A DNA stretch of 64,000 nucleotides, from assembly GCF_014297575.1 (NCBI RefSeq), contig NZ_CP060412.1, positions 744,001 to 808,000 on the forward strand, given 5' to 3'. The notes under the pieces were generated by a model. That model was not told where the DNA came from. It did not search any database and worked only from the letters and a program-made list of their open reading frames with translations. The position numbers and the translations under genes were made by a program. Below are positions 52,739-61,723 of this stretch, piece by piece; within the stretch, counting starts at the first letter, position 1; the number at the start of each line of letters is the position of its first letter. The DNA is from Dyella telluris. GTDB taxonomy: Bacteria; Pseudomonadota; Gammaproteobacteria; Xanthomonadales; Rhodanobacteraceae.

Positions 52739-54931
52739 ATGGCGCAGGACCCCGTTTTGCCGGAATTCCGGTATCGCGCATTCATCAGTTACAGCCACCA
52801 GGACAAAGCCTGGGCCGACTGGCTGCACAAGGCCCTGGAGAACTACCGGGTTCCCCGGCGCCTGGTGGGGAAAGCCACCGCCGCAGGCGTCGTGCCACGG
52901 CGTCTGGTTCCGGTTTTCCGTGACCGCGATGAACTGGCAAGCGCCACCGACCTCGGCCGCAAGGTCAACGAGGCCCTGACGCTATCGGCCAACCTGGTCG
53001 TGATCTGTTCGCCCGCGTCAGCCAGGTCGCGATGGGTCAATGAAGAAGTCATGGCCTTCAAGCGGCTTGGGGGTAGCGATCGCGTTTTCTGCCTGATCGT
53101 GGACGGCGAACCGAACGCCACCCAGCTTCCCGGTCGCGAGGATGAGGAATGCTTCGCACAAGCTCTGCGCTACCAATGGGGCGACAACGGCGCGCTGAGC
53201 AACGTGCCTGCCGAGCCGATCGCCGCCGATGCACGCCCGGGGAAAGACGGCCGGACCAATGCCAAGCTCAAGCTGATCGCCGGCCTGCTGGATATTGGCT
53301 TCGACCAGCTCAAGCAGCGCGAGCAGCAGCGCTACCAGCGTCGCCTCGCCGCCATCGCGGCCACGGCGATGGTGATAACCGTGATGACATCCACCCTGGC
53401 CGTCGTGGCCATGCACGCACGCCGCACGGCCGAGCGCGAGCGCAATCAGGCGGAGGGCCTGGTCAGCTTCATGCTCGGTGATCTCAACGAAAAGCTCGGG
53501 CAGGTACAGCGTCTGGACATCCTGGAGGCGGTGGACGATCGCGCGATGTCCTATTTCCAGTCCCTGCCCAGCACCGACGTCACCGACACGTCGCTTGAGC
53601 AACGCGCGAAGGCGCTGGAAAAGATCGGCAGCGTGCGCTTCGACCAGGGCCACCTGGATGCGGCACTGCTTTCCTACCAGGCGGCGGCGCGCATCGCCGG
53701 CCCCCTGGCCAGCCGCGCACCGGCCAACATTCCGCGACAAACTGCCTATTCACGCGTGATCACCTTCATCGGCATGACCCAGTGGATGCAGGGCGACCTT
53801 GAGGCTGCGGGTAAAAGCTTCGCCACTGCGCAGGACGTATTGCGCCGCATACCGCTGCCCTTGTCCGGCGACAAGGCGCTGATCCAGCAATGGGCCACCC
53901 TGGACAACGACCTCGGCCATGTACTGGAGGCACGTGGCAAGCTCGACGAGGCCGTCGCGCAATACCAGAACATGCTGTTGCAATGCCGGCACCTGGTGGA
54001 CGGTGCCCAGACCAAGACCGAATGGCATGAACTCCTCGGGGAAGCGCACAACAACCTCGGCAAGATGGCCCTGATGCGCGGCGATCTCGCTACGGCCATC
54101 GCTGAATACCGTGACGACGACGCCATCGAAACCGCGTTGAGCGAGCGCGATCCGAAGGACCACGACCAGCGGGAGAACATGGTGCGCGTACGTGCCATCC
54201 TCGGCCGCACCCTGGCTCTGGGCGGAGCCGTGGACCAGGGTGCGCAAAACATTCAGCAGGCGATCGACGGCGCGGTGCAGCTGAACCAGTTCGATCCCGA
54301 GAGCACCGGCTTCCGCGCGAAGATCGCGCTGTATTCCACGCAGCTGGCCAGGCTACGGCGACTGTCGGGTGACTTGGAGCAAGCGCGACGCCTCAACGAC
54401 AAGGCGCTCGAGATCTTTGGCAACATGACGCACCAGGATCCGAGCAACGCGGAGTGGCAGCAGGACTATGCCGAGGCCCGGCTTGAACAGGTCGAGCAGC
54501 TGTTGGCTGCCGGCCAACAAGGCCAGGCACACAACGAAGCGACGCAAGCCCTCTCGGTGCTCTCCCCCATGCAGGCCAGGAATCCCGACGAACGCAGCTT
54601 GCTGCTGGACACCGCCCGTGCCCGCCTGCTGCTGGCCGCCGCCACACCTGACGCCGATGCCTCGCGCCAATCGCGCGAAGCGGCACTGAAGGACCTGTCG
54701 TCGGCCATCAGCGCCAACAGCGATCCGCGTCTGCTGGCGCTCCACGTGGAAGCACTGCTCAGCCTCGATCGGCGCGCCGATGCCGACCCCATCGTTCGGC
54801 AATTGTGGGCATCCGGCTATCGCGATCTGGAACTGCTCGCTGCGCTCAAGCGCAGCGACATCGACTACCCCTCCAATGCCGCCGTCGAGCAGCGCCTGCA
54901 AGCCACCATTGGCGCCACGGACCCGCGATAG
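52739..54931 (+). CDS. TIR-domain protein with one membrane helix and a TPR-like C-terminus
   Basis: 730 residues. The N-terminal TIR domain (about 10-150) has FRYRAFISYSHQDKAWADWLHKALENYRVPRRLVG, VPVFRDRDELASATDLGRKVNEAL, and SPASARSRWVNEEVMAFKRLG, where Glu103 (four after Trp99) is in the place of the NADase Glu of SARM1/ThsB-type TIRs. One membrane helix is at about 206-228 (IAATAMVITVMTSTLAVVAMHA). The rest (about 290-700) is helical with TPR-like repeats (ATLDNDLGHVLEARGKLDEAVAQYQNML, LLGEAHNNLGKMALMRGDLATAIAEYR). So the TIR domain is cytoplasmic and the TPRs are probably outside the membrane. The stop is 75 bases before a small protein gene and the three genes face the same way. ATG 52739 is used; a GTG 4 codons upstream is possible. 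Confidence 0.85.
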   Translation: MAQDPVLPEFRYRAFISYSHQDKAWADWLHKALENYRVPRRLVGKATAAGVVPRRLVPVFRDRDELASATDLGRKVNEALTLSANLVVICSPASARSRWVNEEVMAFKRLGGSDRVFCLIVDGEPNATQLPGREDEECFAQALRYQWGDNGALSNVPAEPIAADARPGKDGRTNAKLKLIAGLLDIGFDQLKQREQQRYQRRLAAIAATAMVITVMTSTLAVVAMHARRTAERERNQAEGLVSFMLGDLNEKLGQVQRLDILEAVDDRAMSYFQSLPSTDVTDTSLEQRAKALEKIGSVRFDQGHLDAALLSYQAAARIAGPLASRAPANIPRQTAYSRVITFIGMTQWMQGDLEAAGKSFATAQDVLRRIPLPLSGDKALIQQWATLDNDLGHVLEARGKLDEAVAQYQNMLLQCRHLVDGAQTKTEWHELLGEAHNNLGKMALMRGDLATAIAEYRDDDAIETALSERDPKDHDQRENMVRVRAILGRTLALGGAVDQGAQNIQQAIDGAVQLNQFDPESTGFRAKIALYSTQLARLRRLSGDLEQARRLNDKALEIFGNMTHQDPSNAEWQQDYAEARLEQVEQLLAAGQQGQAHNEATQALSVLSPMQARNPDERSLLLDTARARLLLAAATPDADASRQSREAALKDLSSAISANSDPRLLALHVEALLSLDRRADADPIVRQLWASGYRDLELLAALKRSDIDYPSNAAVEQRLQATIGATDPR

Positions 54932-55006
54932 GGCTTGTGTCAAACAAACAAAACGATGATCCGTCCGGGAGAGAAACCAACTCCTTCAATGAAAGAGGAT
55001 CCAGTC

Positions 55007-55393
55007 ATGCCGAACAACCTCAAGGTCAGTCTCGACGAAAGCCAGAACCCGTGGGTCGTGACGATCGATGAAAAAGGCAATGGAAACGGGAAAGAGAACG
55101 AGGTCGCCAGAAACGCCGCGCAACAAACCATCACCTGGCAGCTCAACGGCAACGCCGCGACCGGCAATATCATCGATTTCCAGTGGCTCGGCACTGGGCC
55201 GGGGGCCGGCATCTTCGGCCAACCGCAGTACAGCAGCAACAACCACAACATGACGCTGACTGACCTCAACAACAGCGCCGCCACCACCGGCGACTGGATC
55301 TACATGCTTGCCATCGAGGTCAACAACACCCGGTACACCACCACCGCTTCCATCGTCGGCACCACGAACAACCCCTCCATCAAGAACAACTGA
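55007..55393 (+). CDS. Small beta-rich protein, 128 aa (possibly DP-EP-like)
   Basis: MPNNLKVSLDESQNPWVVTIDEKGNGNGKENEVARNAAQQTITWQLNGNAATGNIIDFQW, then NNHNMTLTDLNNSAATTGDWIYMLAIEVNNTRYTTTASIVGTTNNPSIKNN. No signal peptide. Strong beta propensity, Asn/Thr-rich, and the ending (TLTDLN ... NNPSIKNN) resembles the DP-EP family of small beta-sandwich proteins, but this is tentative. AGAGGA precedes the ATG. It sits between the TIR gene and the SLOG-SLATT gene (20 bases from the next start) and is probably translated with them. Confidence 0.75.
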   Translation: MPNNLKVSLDESQNPWVVTIDEKGNGNGKENEVARNAAQQTITWQLNGNAATGNIIDFQWLGTGPGAGIFGQPQYSSNNHNMTLTDLNNSAATTGDWIYMLAIEVNNTRYTTTASIVGTTNNPSIKNN

Positions 55394-55412
55394 CCGGCAC
55401 GAGTCATTGACC

Positions 55413-57215
55413 ATGCATCGCAGGGAAAGCCCGCAAGCGTCCGCGCAGGGGGTCCAAGGCGACCTCCTCGCGGCCTATGACGCACACCGTGTCGACGACG
55501 TTCACTTTCGCACGACGCCCACCACGACACCGCTGGTGATCGGTGTCACCAGCCACCGCAATATCTCCGCTGCGGAGATCGAACCGATCCGGCATTGCCT
55601 TGCCGAACTCTTCGCCATGCTGAAGCGCGAATTTCCGCAACTTCCGCTCTGCGCGCTTTCGGCCCTCGCGGAAGGCGGTGATCAGCTGTTCGCCGAGGAA
55701 GCCTTGCGCGCCGGTGCGGAGCTGGTTGCACCACTGCCCATGCCGGCGGCGCTCTATCTGGATGACTTTGCAACACCGGAGGCCCGCGCGAGCTTCCAAT
55801 CGCTGTGTGCCCAGGCGCGCGTGCTTGAATTGCCGCTGCCCCGGGGGCAACCGCACCACGTCGTGGAAGCGCCCGGTGCCGCGCGCGACAAGCAGTACGC
55901 AAAAGCCGGTGTATTCATCGCCAGCCATTGCCACATCCTGCTTGCGATCTGGGACGGCAAGGATTCCGGGCGCCTTGGCGGTACCGCGCAGATCGTCAAC
56001 TACCATCTGAACGGTGCGCTTCCTGGTTTGGTGGAGCGCCATCGTGAAGCGCGCCATGTGCTCGGCGGCGGCGACGAGCGGCTGCTCCATCACATCGTGT
56101 GCTCGCGCGAGGACAGTCACGGCGACGTCGCGCCCGGGTTGCAACCTTTGCAGCAGTACTGGCGCAGCGGCGACATCACCACGACCGACACCATGCCGCC
56201 ACCCGAGTTTCGCCAGATGTTCGCGAACATGGCGGAGTACAACACCGACTGGGATAAATACCGGCAGGATATCGAGCTGACATCGAGCCAGCAGGCCAGC
56301 CGTGTCATCAACGACCAGACCACCGTCGGCCGCACGTTTCATGCGGCCGACTGGCTGGCGATCCATTTCCAGAAACGCGTGCTGCTCGCCCTGCGGCTCA
56401 CCTATGTGCTGGCCGCCTTGATGGGTATCGCCTTTGCGTTCTATGCCCATCTGTCCGAACCGGACTTTCTCATCTACACGTTCCTGCTGTTGTTTGGCAT
56501 CGGCGCACTGGTCGCCTTGCTGGCAGGGAACCGTGGCTGGCATCGCAAATACCTGGACTACCGTGCGCTTGCGGAGGGCTTGCGCGTGCAGGCCTATTGG
56601 CGGCACGCCGGCATCTCGGCCAGTACCGACCACGAATTCGCCCACGACAATTTCCTTCAGAAGCAGAACATCGAGCTCGGCTGGATCCGCCACGTGATGC
56701 GTGCCGTGGGCATCGAACCGTCACCCGGCATCGATGCACACACGACAGAAGCACTGGCCGAGGTGACGCAGGAATGGGTCGGCGAATCCGGCCGCAGCGG
56801 CCAGCTGTACTACTTCGAGCGCAAGACCATCGAGCGCACCGGCTTGCACCACGTGACCGAAACCGTGGGCATGATCAGCCTGTGGGGCGGCATTTCCATC
56901 AGCGTCTTCCTGGCGATCTTCGCTTTCAAGCTGCCCGAGCAGATCAAGACCACGCTGGTGCTGATCATGGCGGTGCTATCCATCGTTGCCGCCGTGCGCG
57001 AAGCCTATGCTTATCGCAAGGCCGACAAGGAGCTGATCCGCCAGTACCGTTTCATGCAACGGATATTCAGCGGTGCCCGCGCCGCCCTGGACCGCACCGC
57101 GGATCCTGCCAAACAGCGCGAGATTCTGCTGGCACTGGGCGATGCCGCGCTGACCGAGCACGCGGAATGGACACTGATGCATCGCGAGCGCGATGTGGAG
57201 CACAGCAAGTTCTGA
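55413..57215 (+). CDS. SLOG-type ligand-binding domain fused to a SLATT-like two-plus-two TM effector
   Basis: 600 residues. Residues about 40-200 show the SLOG Rossmann-like pattern: PLVIGVTSHRNI (44-49), CALSALAEGGDQLFAEEALRAGAELVAPLPMP (82-112), AKAGVFIASHCHILLAIWDGKDSGRLGGTAQIVNYHL (163-199). The middle is helical. Two helical hairpins then follow: about 323-345 and 352-371, and about 485-503 and 512-528, in the style of SLATT membrane effectors (DYRALAEGLRVQAYWRHAGI after the first pair). SLOG domains bind nucleotide-derived signals and SLATT domains are proposed pore formers (Burroughs and co-workers' nucleotide-signalling systems). The start at 55413 is 20 bases after the small gene; no clear ribosome site, so coupling is likely. 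Confidence 0.8.
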   Translation: MHRRESPQASAQGVQGDLLAAYDAHRVDDVHFRTTPTTTPLVIGVTSHRNISAAEIEPIRHCLAELFAMLKREFPQLPLCALSALAEGGDQLFAEEALRAGAELVAPLPMPAALYLDDFATPEARASFQSLCAQARVLELPLPRGQPHHVVEAPGAARDKQYAKAGVFIASHCHILLAIWDGKDSGRLGGTAQIVNYHLNGALPGLVERHREARHVLGGGDERLLHHIVCSREDSHGDVAPGLQPLQQYWRSGDITTTDTMPPPEFRQMFANMAEYNTDWDKYRQDIELTSSQQASRVINDQTTVGRTFHAADWLAIHFQKRVLLALRLTYVLAALMGIAFAFYAHLSEPDFLIYTFLLLFGIGALVALLAGNRGWHRKYLDYRALAEGLRVQAYWRHAGISASTDHEFAHDNFLQKQNIELGWIRHVMRAVGIEPSPGIDAHTTEALAEVTQEWVGESGRSGQLYYFERKTIERTGLHHVTETVGMISLWGGISISVFLAIFAFKLPEQIKTTLVLIMAVLSIVAAVREAYAYRKADKELIRQYRFMQRIFSGARAALDRTADPAKQREILLALGDAALTEHAEWTLMHRERDVEHSKF

Positions 57216-57887
57216 GCGCGCCAGCATCATCGTCAGCCACGTCGCGCCACGATTTCCTGGCCTCATTGCGGATAACCACGCTGCGCTATTTGCCCACCAG
57301 AGGGTCAGTCTTCAGTGCAGCCCTTTTGCGATGCAGCAAGCATCGCGATGCAGAAGCGGGTTAGAGTCCGCTGCGGACATTGATCGCTGAGTATCCGGAC
57401 ACCGGGTCCATCACGGCATGGCCTTTTTTTTGGGGATACGATTTAGATCGATCCAAATACGCCTTTTCTGCAAAAAGTCGGCTGGGGAGCGCAGGGCCAT
57501 GAGGCAGTGCTTGTCGGTAGGGCGGGAACGTGATGGCACAAGGGGAACGGCGTTGCGCGCGGCGCTCGCCTGGCTTTTGTCATGGCGACCACATCGCCGA
57601 ATACGAACGGCCACCTCTTTCGCTGGCAACCACCGATGCGGCGACCCTCAGCGCGTCGCTTCATGCACATCCTCAACAGCGACCTTGCCCTCCTGGACAT
57701 GGATACGGACATGCAGCACGCGATTCATGCCAGCTCAAGGCATGTCCGCGGGCATTCCGATATAGCCGTCCAGATGCTTCAAGGCACGTGTATGGCCACG
57801 CCGGATCCTCGCCCACGATCCGGCCGTGGACGGGTGGAAGTCATGCCCCCTTCCCTTTGTGGGTAATCGACAGGAGCGCGTCTGATC
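57216..57887. other. Gap between the SLOG gene and the GH76 gene
   Basis: 672 bases without a convincing gene. A palindrome fragment (GTCCGCTGCGGAC, 57366-57378) and a terminator (57405-57431) are inside. Confidence 0.5.
57405..57431 (+). terminator. Rho-independent terminator after the TIR-SLOG operon
   Basis: A short stem (GG-t-CCAT / ATGG-CC around a CACGGC loop) is followed directly by eight T residues (57424-57431). The stem has a one-base bulge, so it is moderate in strength. It lies about 190 bases after the SLOG-SLATT stop. Confidence 0.55.
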
Positions 57888-59801
57888 ATGAGTCCCATGG
57901 CAAAACGCACACGCATGCGAACACTGCTCGCCGCCACCAGCCTGATGTTGCTGGCCACCGCCCTTCCCTCCCCCGCCACCGAACAAGCCCAGCCGTCCAA
58001 TGCACGGACGGATGGTGCAACCGCCATGGCCCGTGCCCGCGTGGCGGCGGATGTGCTGATGAACGCCTACGACCCCGACAAGGCCTGGTTTCCGTCAAGC
58101 TGGTGGAATTCGGCGGTGGCGTTGCAGACCATTGGCGACTATATGCAACGCACGGGCGACCGTCGTTACCTGGCCCAGCTCGACAACACCTTCGAAAAGG
58201 ACAAGGGCACGTTTCCTGCGGGCGTGTTGTCCGGCGATCCCCTGCTGGGCAATTTCACCAGCCGCGCCATCGATGATTCGGAATGGTGGGGCCTGACCTG
58301 GGTACAGGCGTACGACCTGACCAAAAACCCCAAGTACCTGGCCATGGCGGTCACCATTGCCAATTACGTGAACGGCTATTGGGACACCAGCACCTGCGGC
58401 GGTGGTGTGTGGTGGAACGCCGAGCGCACCTACAAGAATGCCGTCACCAACGGCTTGTGGATACGGCTCACCGCGGAGCTCCACAACCGGATTCCCGGGG
58501 ATACCCAATGGCTGGCGCGGGCCCGTACGGGTTGGGCGTGGTTCCAGGGCAGCGGCATGATCAACGCCAACAACCTGGTCAATGATGGCCTTACCGATGC
58601 CTGCACCAACAATGGCCAGAACGTGTGGACGTATAACCAGGGCATGGCCATCGGTGCCGGCCTGGAGCTTTGGCGCGCCACGCGTGATCCGCAGATCCTG
58701 GCCAGCGTGCGCCGCCTGGCCGACGCCGCCACCGGCCCGAGCGCCTTGGTCAGCAATGACATCCTGACCGAATCGTGTGATGCCATCGATCAAACCTGCG
58801 ACGACAATGGCAAGCAGTTCAAGGGCATCTTCATGCGCTACTGGACCGAACTGGTGGACATCACCCGGGACAGCCGGTACGCCGCATTCCTCGACCTGCA
58901 AGCGGAAAGCATCTGGGCCGACGATCGCGATGCGGCGGGCAGGCTCGGCACGCGCTGGTCAGGCGCCACGAGCAACGATCACCCCAACGTGTTCGACTGG
59001 CGCACCCAGGCCAGCGCGCTCAGTGCCCTGATTGGCGATGTGCCGACACCCGCGCCACCGGAGTCGCTGGCCGCCACCCTGTCGCCGGCACAACCCGTGG
59101 TGATGCCGTCGGCCTCGGGCAACACGGCGATCACCATCCAGCTTGGCGCGTCGGCGACGGGGTTCATTCCGCTGCAGGCAATCACCTCGGTCGATACTCC
59201 ATCCGGCTGGAGCATCACCCCGCGAGCCACCATGATGCGGCTGGATCCGCATGGCAATGCGAACCCGGCAAGCAACAGCATGCCGTTGACGCTCAGCGTG
59301 CCCAGCCTGGCCACGGACGGGCATCACTTCGTCACGGCCAACCTGGCAGCAGCCGGCCTGCGCTTCTCCACCCAGGCTGACGTACTGATTGCGCACACGA
59401 TTGATTTCGACACCGGCACCGTTGACGAAAACCCGTGGCTGTTCGATGCCGACGGCTCGCAGAGCAACGGCGTGCAGAACCGCTTCGCCGACGGCAATGC
59501 CCACTTCACCTATCGGTTCCCGTTCCCGGCCGATACCAGCTCTGCGCAGATCACATTGATCATCGACAACGAGTTCCTGGTGCAGGCCAGCGTCGACAAC
59601 GTGCACTGGACCACCGTGCTGCAGCAGAGTCAGCCGGTGACCGACGGCTCCAACAAGGCTGCCCGCACCATTGACCTTACGCCGTACCTAGGCGCGGCAG
59701 TGAACGGCGCCAAGCCGGTGTACATGAAAGTGTCCGACTCCTTCCCCAACGATGGCTGGGGTGGCCGCGTGTATCACGTCTCGGCGAATATCGTGCACTA
59801 A
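57888..59801 (+). CDS. GH76 alpha-1,6-mannanase with C-terminal beta domains, secreted
   Basis: 637 residues with a leader (MSPMAKRTRMRTLLAATSLMLLATALPSPA). The catalytic GH76 core (about 45-350) has the Asp-Asp pair D129-D130 in IDDSEWWGLTWVQAYDL, plus STCGGGVWWNAERTYKNAVTNGLW and VWTYNQGMAIGAGLELWRAT. GH76 enzymes cut the alpha-1,6 backbone of yeast mannan. The remaining 270 residues are beta-rich, Ser/Thr-rich, Ig-like and possibly a carbohydrate-binding module (FDADGSQSNGVQNRFADGNAHFTYRFPFPADTSSAQ ... NDGWGGRVYHVSANIVH). It fits with the GH92 genes at 37030 and 63433, which would remove side chains. AGGAG precedes ATG 57888. Confidence 0.9.
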   Translation: MSPMAKRTRMRTLLAATSLMLLATALPSPATEQAQPSNARTDGATAMARARVAADVLMNAYDPDKAWFPSSWWNSAVALQTIGDYMQRTGDRRYLAQLDNTFEKDKGTFPAGVLSGDPLLGNFTSRAIDDSEWWGLTWVQAYDLTKNPKYLAMAVTIANYVNGYWDTSTCGGGVWWNAERTYKNAVTNGLWIRLTAELHNRIPGDTQWLARARTGWAWFQGSGMINANNLVNDGLTDACTNNGQNVWTYNQGMAIGAGLELWRATRDPQILASVRRLADAATGPSALVSNDILTESCDAIDQTCDDNGKQFKGIFMRYWTELVDITRDSRYAAFLDLQAESIWADDRDAAGRLGTRWSGATSNDHPNVFDWRTQASALSALIGDVPTPAPPESLAATLSPAQPVVMPSASGNTAITIQLGASATGFIPLQAITSVDTPSGWSITPRATMMRLDPHGNANPASNSMPLTLSVPSLATDGHHFVTANLAAAGLRFSTQADVLIAHTIDFDTGTVDENPWLFDADGSQSNGVQNRFADGNAHFTYRFPFPADTSSAQITLIIDNEFLVQASVDNVHWTTVLQQSQPVTDGSNKAARTIDLTPYLGAAVNGAKPVYMKVSDSFPNDGWGGRVYHVSANIVH

Positions 59802-59802
59802 G

Positions 59803-59847
59803 CCAACCGGCGCGTCCGCTCATGCGGGCGGGCGCGCCGCTTGTTGG
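59803..59847. terminator. Strong 45-base hairpin after the GH76 gene
   Basis: The outer CCAAC/GTTGG, middle CGGCGCG/CGCGCCG and inner CCGC/GCGG pairs are nested around TCAT. It begins 1 base after the GH76 TAA. No T-run follows, so it may be an mRNA-stabilising 3' structure or a REP-type palindrome in place of an intrinsic terminator. Confidence 0.6.
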
Positions 59848-60037
59848 CCTGACCACCGATCGCCTTCTCCACACAACGCCCCACCATGGCGAAATCGATC
59901 TTGCAGTCGGAAAGCGACATAAGCGTCGTGCCGGAAACCGCGACTCGCGTGGCGCCCAGCCATGTCAAAAGTCACGCTAAACCTTCGAGGGTGATTCGGC
60001 ATCCTACGTAGGTGCCACCACTAACCGGAGAGACATC

Positions 60038-60688
60038 GTGCGCTGCAGCCTACTTGCCTTGTCCTTGCTTCTTCCGCTGACCGCCATGGCTACGGATCAG
60101 GACATCAACAAAATCAGTGACGACATCCGTATTGAGTCAGGCCAGCATGCCGGCGACCTCAGTGCGGTCAGCGGTGATATTGAGGTGGGTGATCATGCCG
60201 TGGTTGGCGACGTAAACTCGATCAGCGGTTTGATTACCGTAGGCCGCGAGGCTCAGGTCACCGATCTTGGCACGGTCAGCGGGAATATCCGGGTTGGAAA
60301 GGGAGCCGTTGCCAAAGGCAATATCGGAACCGTCAGCGGCCACATCGAGTTGTCCCCGGGGGCGCAAGTGAAGGGGCACGTTGCTGGCGTCAGTCAATCC
60401 ATAACGCTGGACGACGCTCGTGTCAGCGGGGGAATAGAGACGGCTACCGGGGATATCACGATTGGCGCCGGATCGATTGTTGAAGGTGGCATCCTGGTGA
60501 CTCAACCACAGCGCGGCAATGTTCACTTCGGTAGCGGTCACGCGCCGACAGTGGTGATCGGGCCAAAAGCGGTGGTGAAAGGCACTCTTGAGTTCCGCCA
60601 AGAAGTGGTCCTGAAGGTCAGCAACAGCGCACAGATCGGCACCGTGAAAGGAGCGACGCCGGAGATGTTCAGCGGCGCAGCCCCGTAG
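60038..60688 (+). CDS. Secreted beta-helix-like repeat protein, 216 aa
   Basis: Leader MRCSLLALSLLLPLTAMA, then a series of about 17-20-residue repeats: GDLSAVSGDIEVGDHAVVGDVNSISGLITVGREAQVTDLGTVSGNIRVGKGAVAKGNIGTVSGHIELSPGAQVKGHVAGVSQSITLDDARVSGGIETATGDITIGAGSIVEGG. The regular Val-Ser-Gly-x-Ile-x-Val-Gly pattern suggests a right- or left-handed beta-helix, like bactofilins but exported. GGAGAG before the GTG start at 60038. No known function. Confidence 0.78.
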   Translation: MRCSLLALSLLLPLTAMATDQDINKISDDIRIESGQHAGDLSAVSGDIEVGDHAVVGDVNSISGLITVGREAQVTDLGTVSGNIRVGKGAVAKGNIGTVSGHIELSPGAQVKGHVAGVSQSITLDDARVSGGIETATGDITIGAGSIVEGGILVTQPQRGNVHFGSGHAPTVVIGPKAVVKGTLEFRQEVVLKVSNSAQIGTVKGATPEMFSGAAP

Positions 60689-60847
60689 CTTCGGTTGGCG
60701 CACATCCGGTCGCGCGGCAGGCAAAGGCCGCGCAGTACCCCGATGGGGAGCTATTTGAGGGAACGCCATCACCCTGTATGAATGGCGCGTGGTGCTATCC
60801 TCGGTCCGGGGAAAGTCCACGCAGCCATGTCGCTGCCAAGGGGTTTT

Positions 60848-61216
60848 ATGCTGGGGCGCACTCACCCTGTGATATCGGCACTCTCCATTGCGCGGGCCTT
60901 GCATGAGCTCGCCACAGACGCCGTGAACGATGGCCTGTTTGCCGCTCCCATGGCGGCGACGATGTCGAGGGCCGCACGAGAGGCTGCCAGTTCGCTAGGC
61001 CTCTTTATCGTTGCGCGTGGCCCTGACGTCACACACAAAATCGGTAAAGCGCTGGACGATGCCCGCGTCGACCTGGAGGCCCTCGCTGAACTGGCCGACA
61101 TGGTCTGTACATACGACCTGACCCCGGCTAACACCGTGCATCTTGCCCTGGCCATGCGTTACACCTCAGAACAGACGGTCAATCGGCTCATGCTGGCCGA
61201 ATCTTCATTGACCTGA
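60848..61216 (+). CDS. Hypothetical helical protein, 122 aa
   Basis: MLGRTHPVISALSIARALHELATDAVNDGLFAAPMAATMSRAAREAASSLGLFIVARGPDVTHKIGKALDDARVDLEALAELADMVCTYDLTP ... TVNRLMLAESSLT: entirely helical, soluble. No family recognised. The start at 60848 is selected by AAGGGG 4 bases upstream; an ATG 22 codons upstream (60782) is weaker. Confidence 0.65.
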   Translation: MLGRTHPVISALSIARALHELATDAVNDGLFAAPMAATMSRAAREAASSLGLFIVARGPDVTHKIGKALDDARVDLEALAELADMVCTYDLTPANTVHLALAMRYTSEQTVNRLMLAESSLT

Positions 61217-61252
61217 GTTCCCTAAACCTGCCGATCACGTCAAACCTGCTGA

Positions 61253-61276
61253 GCGCTTCGTTTTGGGCGAAAGCGC
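61253..61276. repeat. Palindrome copy, 3' of the 61216 gene
   Basis: GCGCTTCGTTTTGGGCGAAAGCGC. The arms are GCGCTTCG/CGAAAGCGC. It is a divergent family member 37 bases after the plus-strand gene 60848-61216. Confidence 0.55.
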
Positions 61277-61378
61277 ATTTTCATCAACGGTCACGCCGGT
61301 CGCGCGATCTGTTCGTACGGGCAAGCCTGTCATTCGACACGACCAGAGGCTCTGAACCCATCGGCGCCGCCGCATCAG

Positions 61379-61615
61379 TCACAGGCACGCCGCTATGGCA
61401 GACCCGATCGCCTTGGCCATCCCCTGGGCCAGTTCAGCGCTAGACTCGACACCTGTCTGCCCACGTTCGACAGGCTTCTTTGCCCGATACCACGGGAGGG
61501 TATAAACCTCCCATGCGCCTACCCACCCTGGAGCACCAGGCTGCGCCATAGGGGAGGTGTAAACCCGGACCATGCACGCGCCCACGACGAATTCTTCTGG
61601 TGCGGCTAGCGACAC
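61379..61615 (-). CDS. Hypothetical small protein, 78 aa
   Basis: MSLAAPEEFVVGACMVRVYTSPMAQPGAPGWVGAWEVYTLPWYRAKKPVERGQTGVESSAELAQGMAKAIGSAIAACL. It has Trp/Tyr/Pro-rich middle and a helical C-terminus. The frame is open further upstream, but GTG 61615 has a good site (GGAGGG at 7 bases) and gives the most protein-like product. No known family. It lies 110 bases 3' of the REP array, which overlaps its upstream frame. Confidence 0.5.
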   Translation of the reverse strand: MSLAAPEEFVVGACMVRVYTSPMAQPGAPGWVGAWEVYTLPWYRAKKPVERGQTGVESSAELAQGMAKAIGSAIAACL

Positions 61616-61723
61616 GGATAAGCCCTCCTGTTGCCCTGTTCGCATCCTCCGGCCGAGCCACGGCTGACGCAAGGGTCTTGGACCCATGTCTGCCCCAGGT
61701 CGAACGCGGAAGGCTGGGCACGG

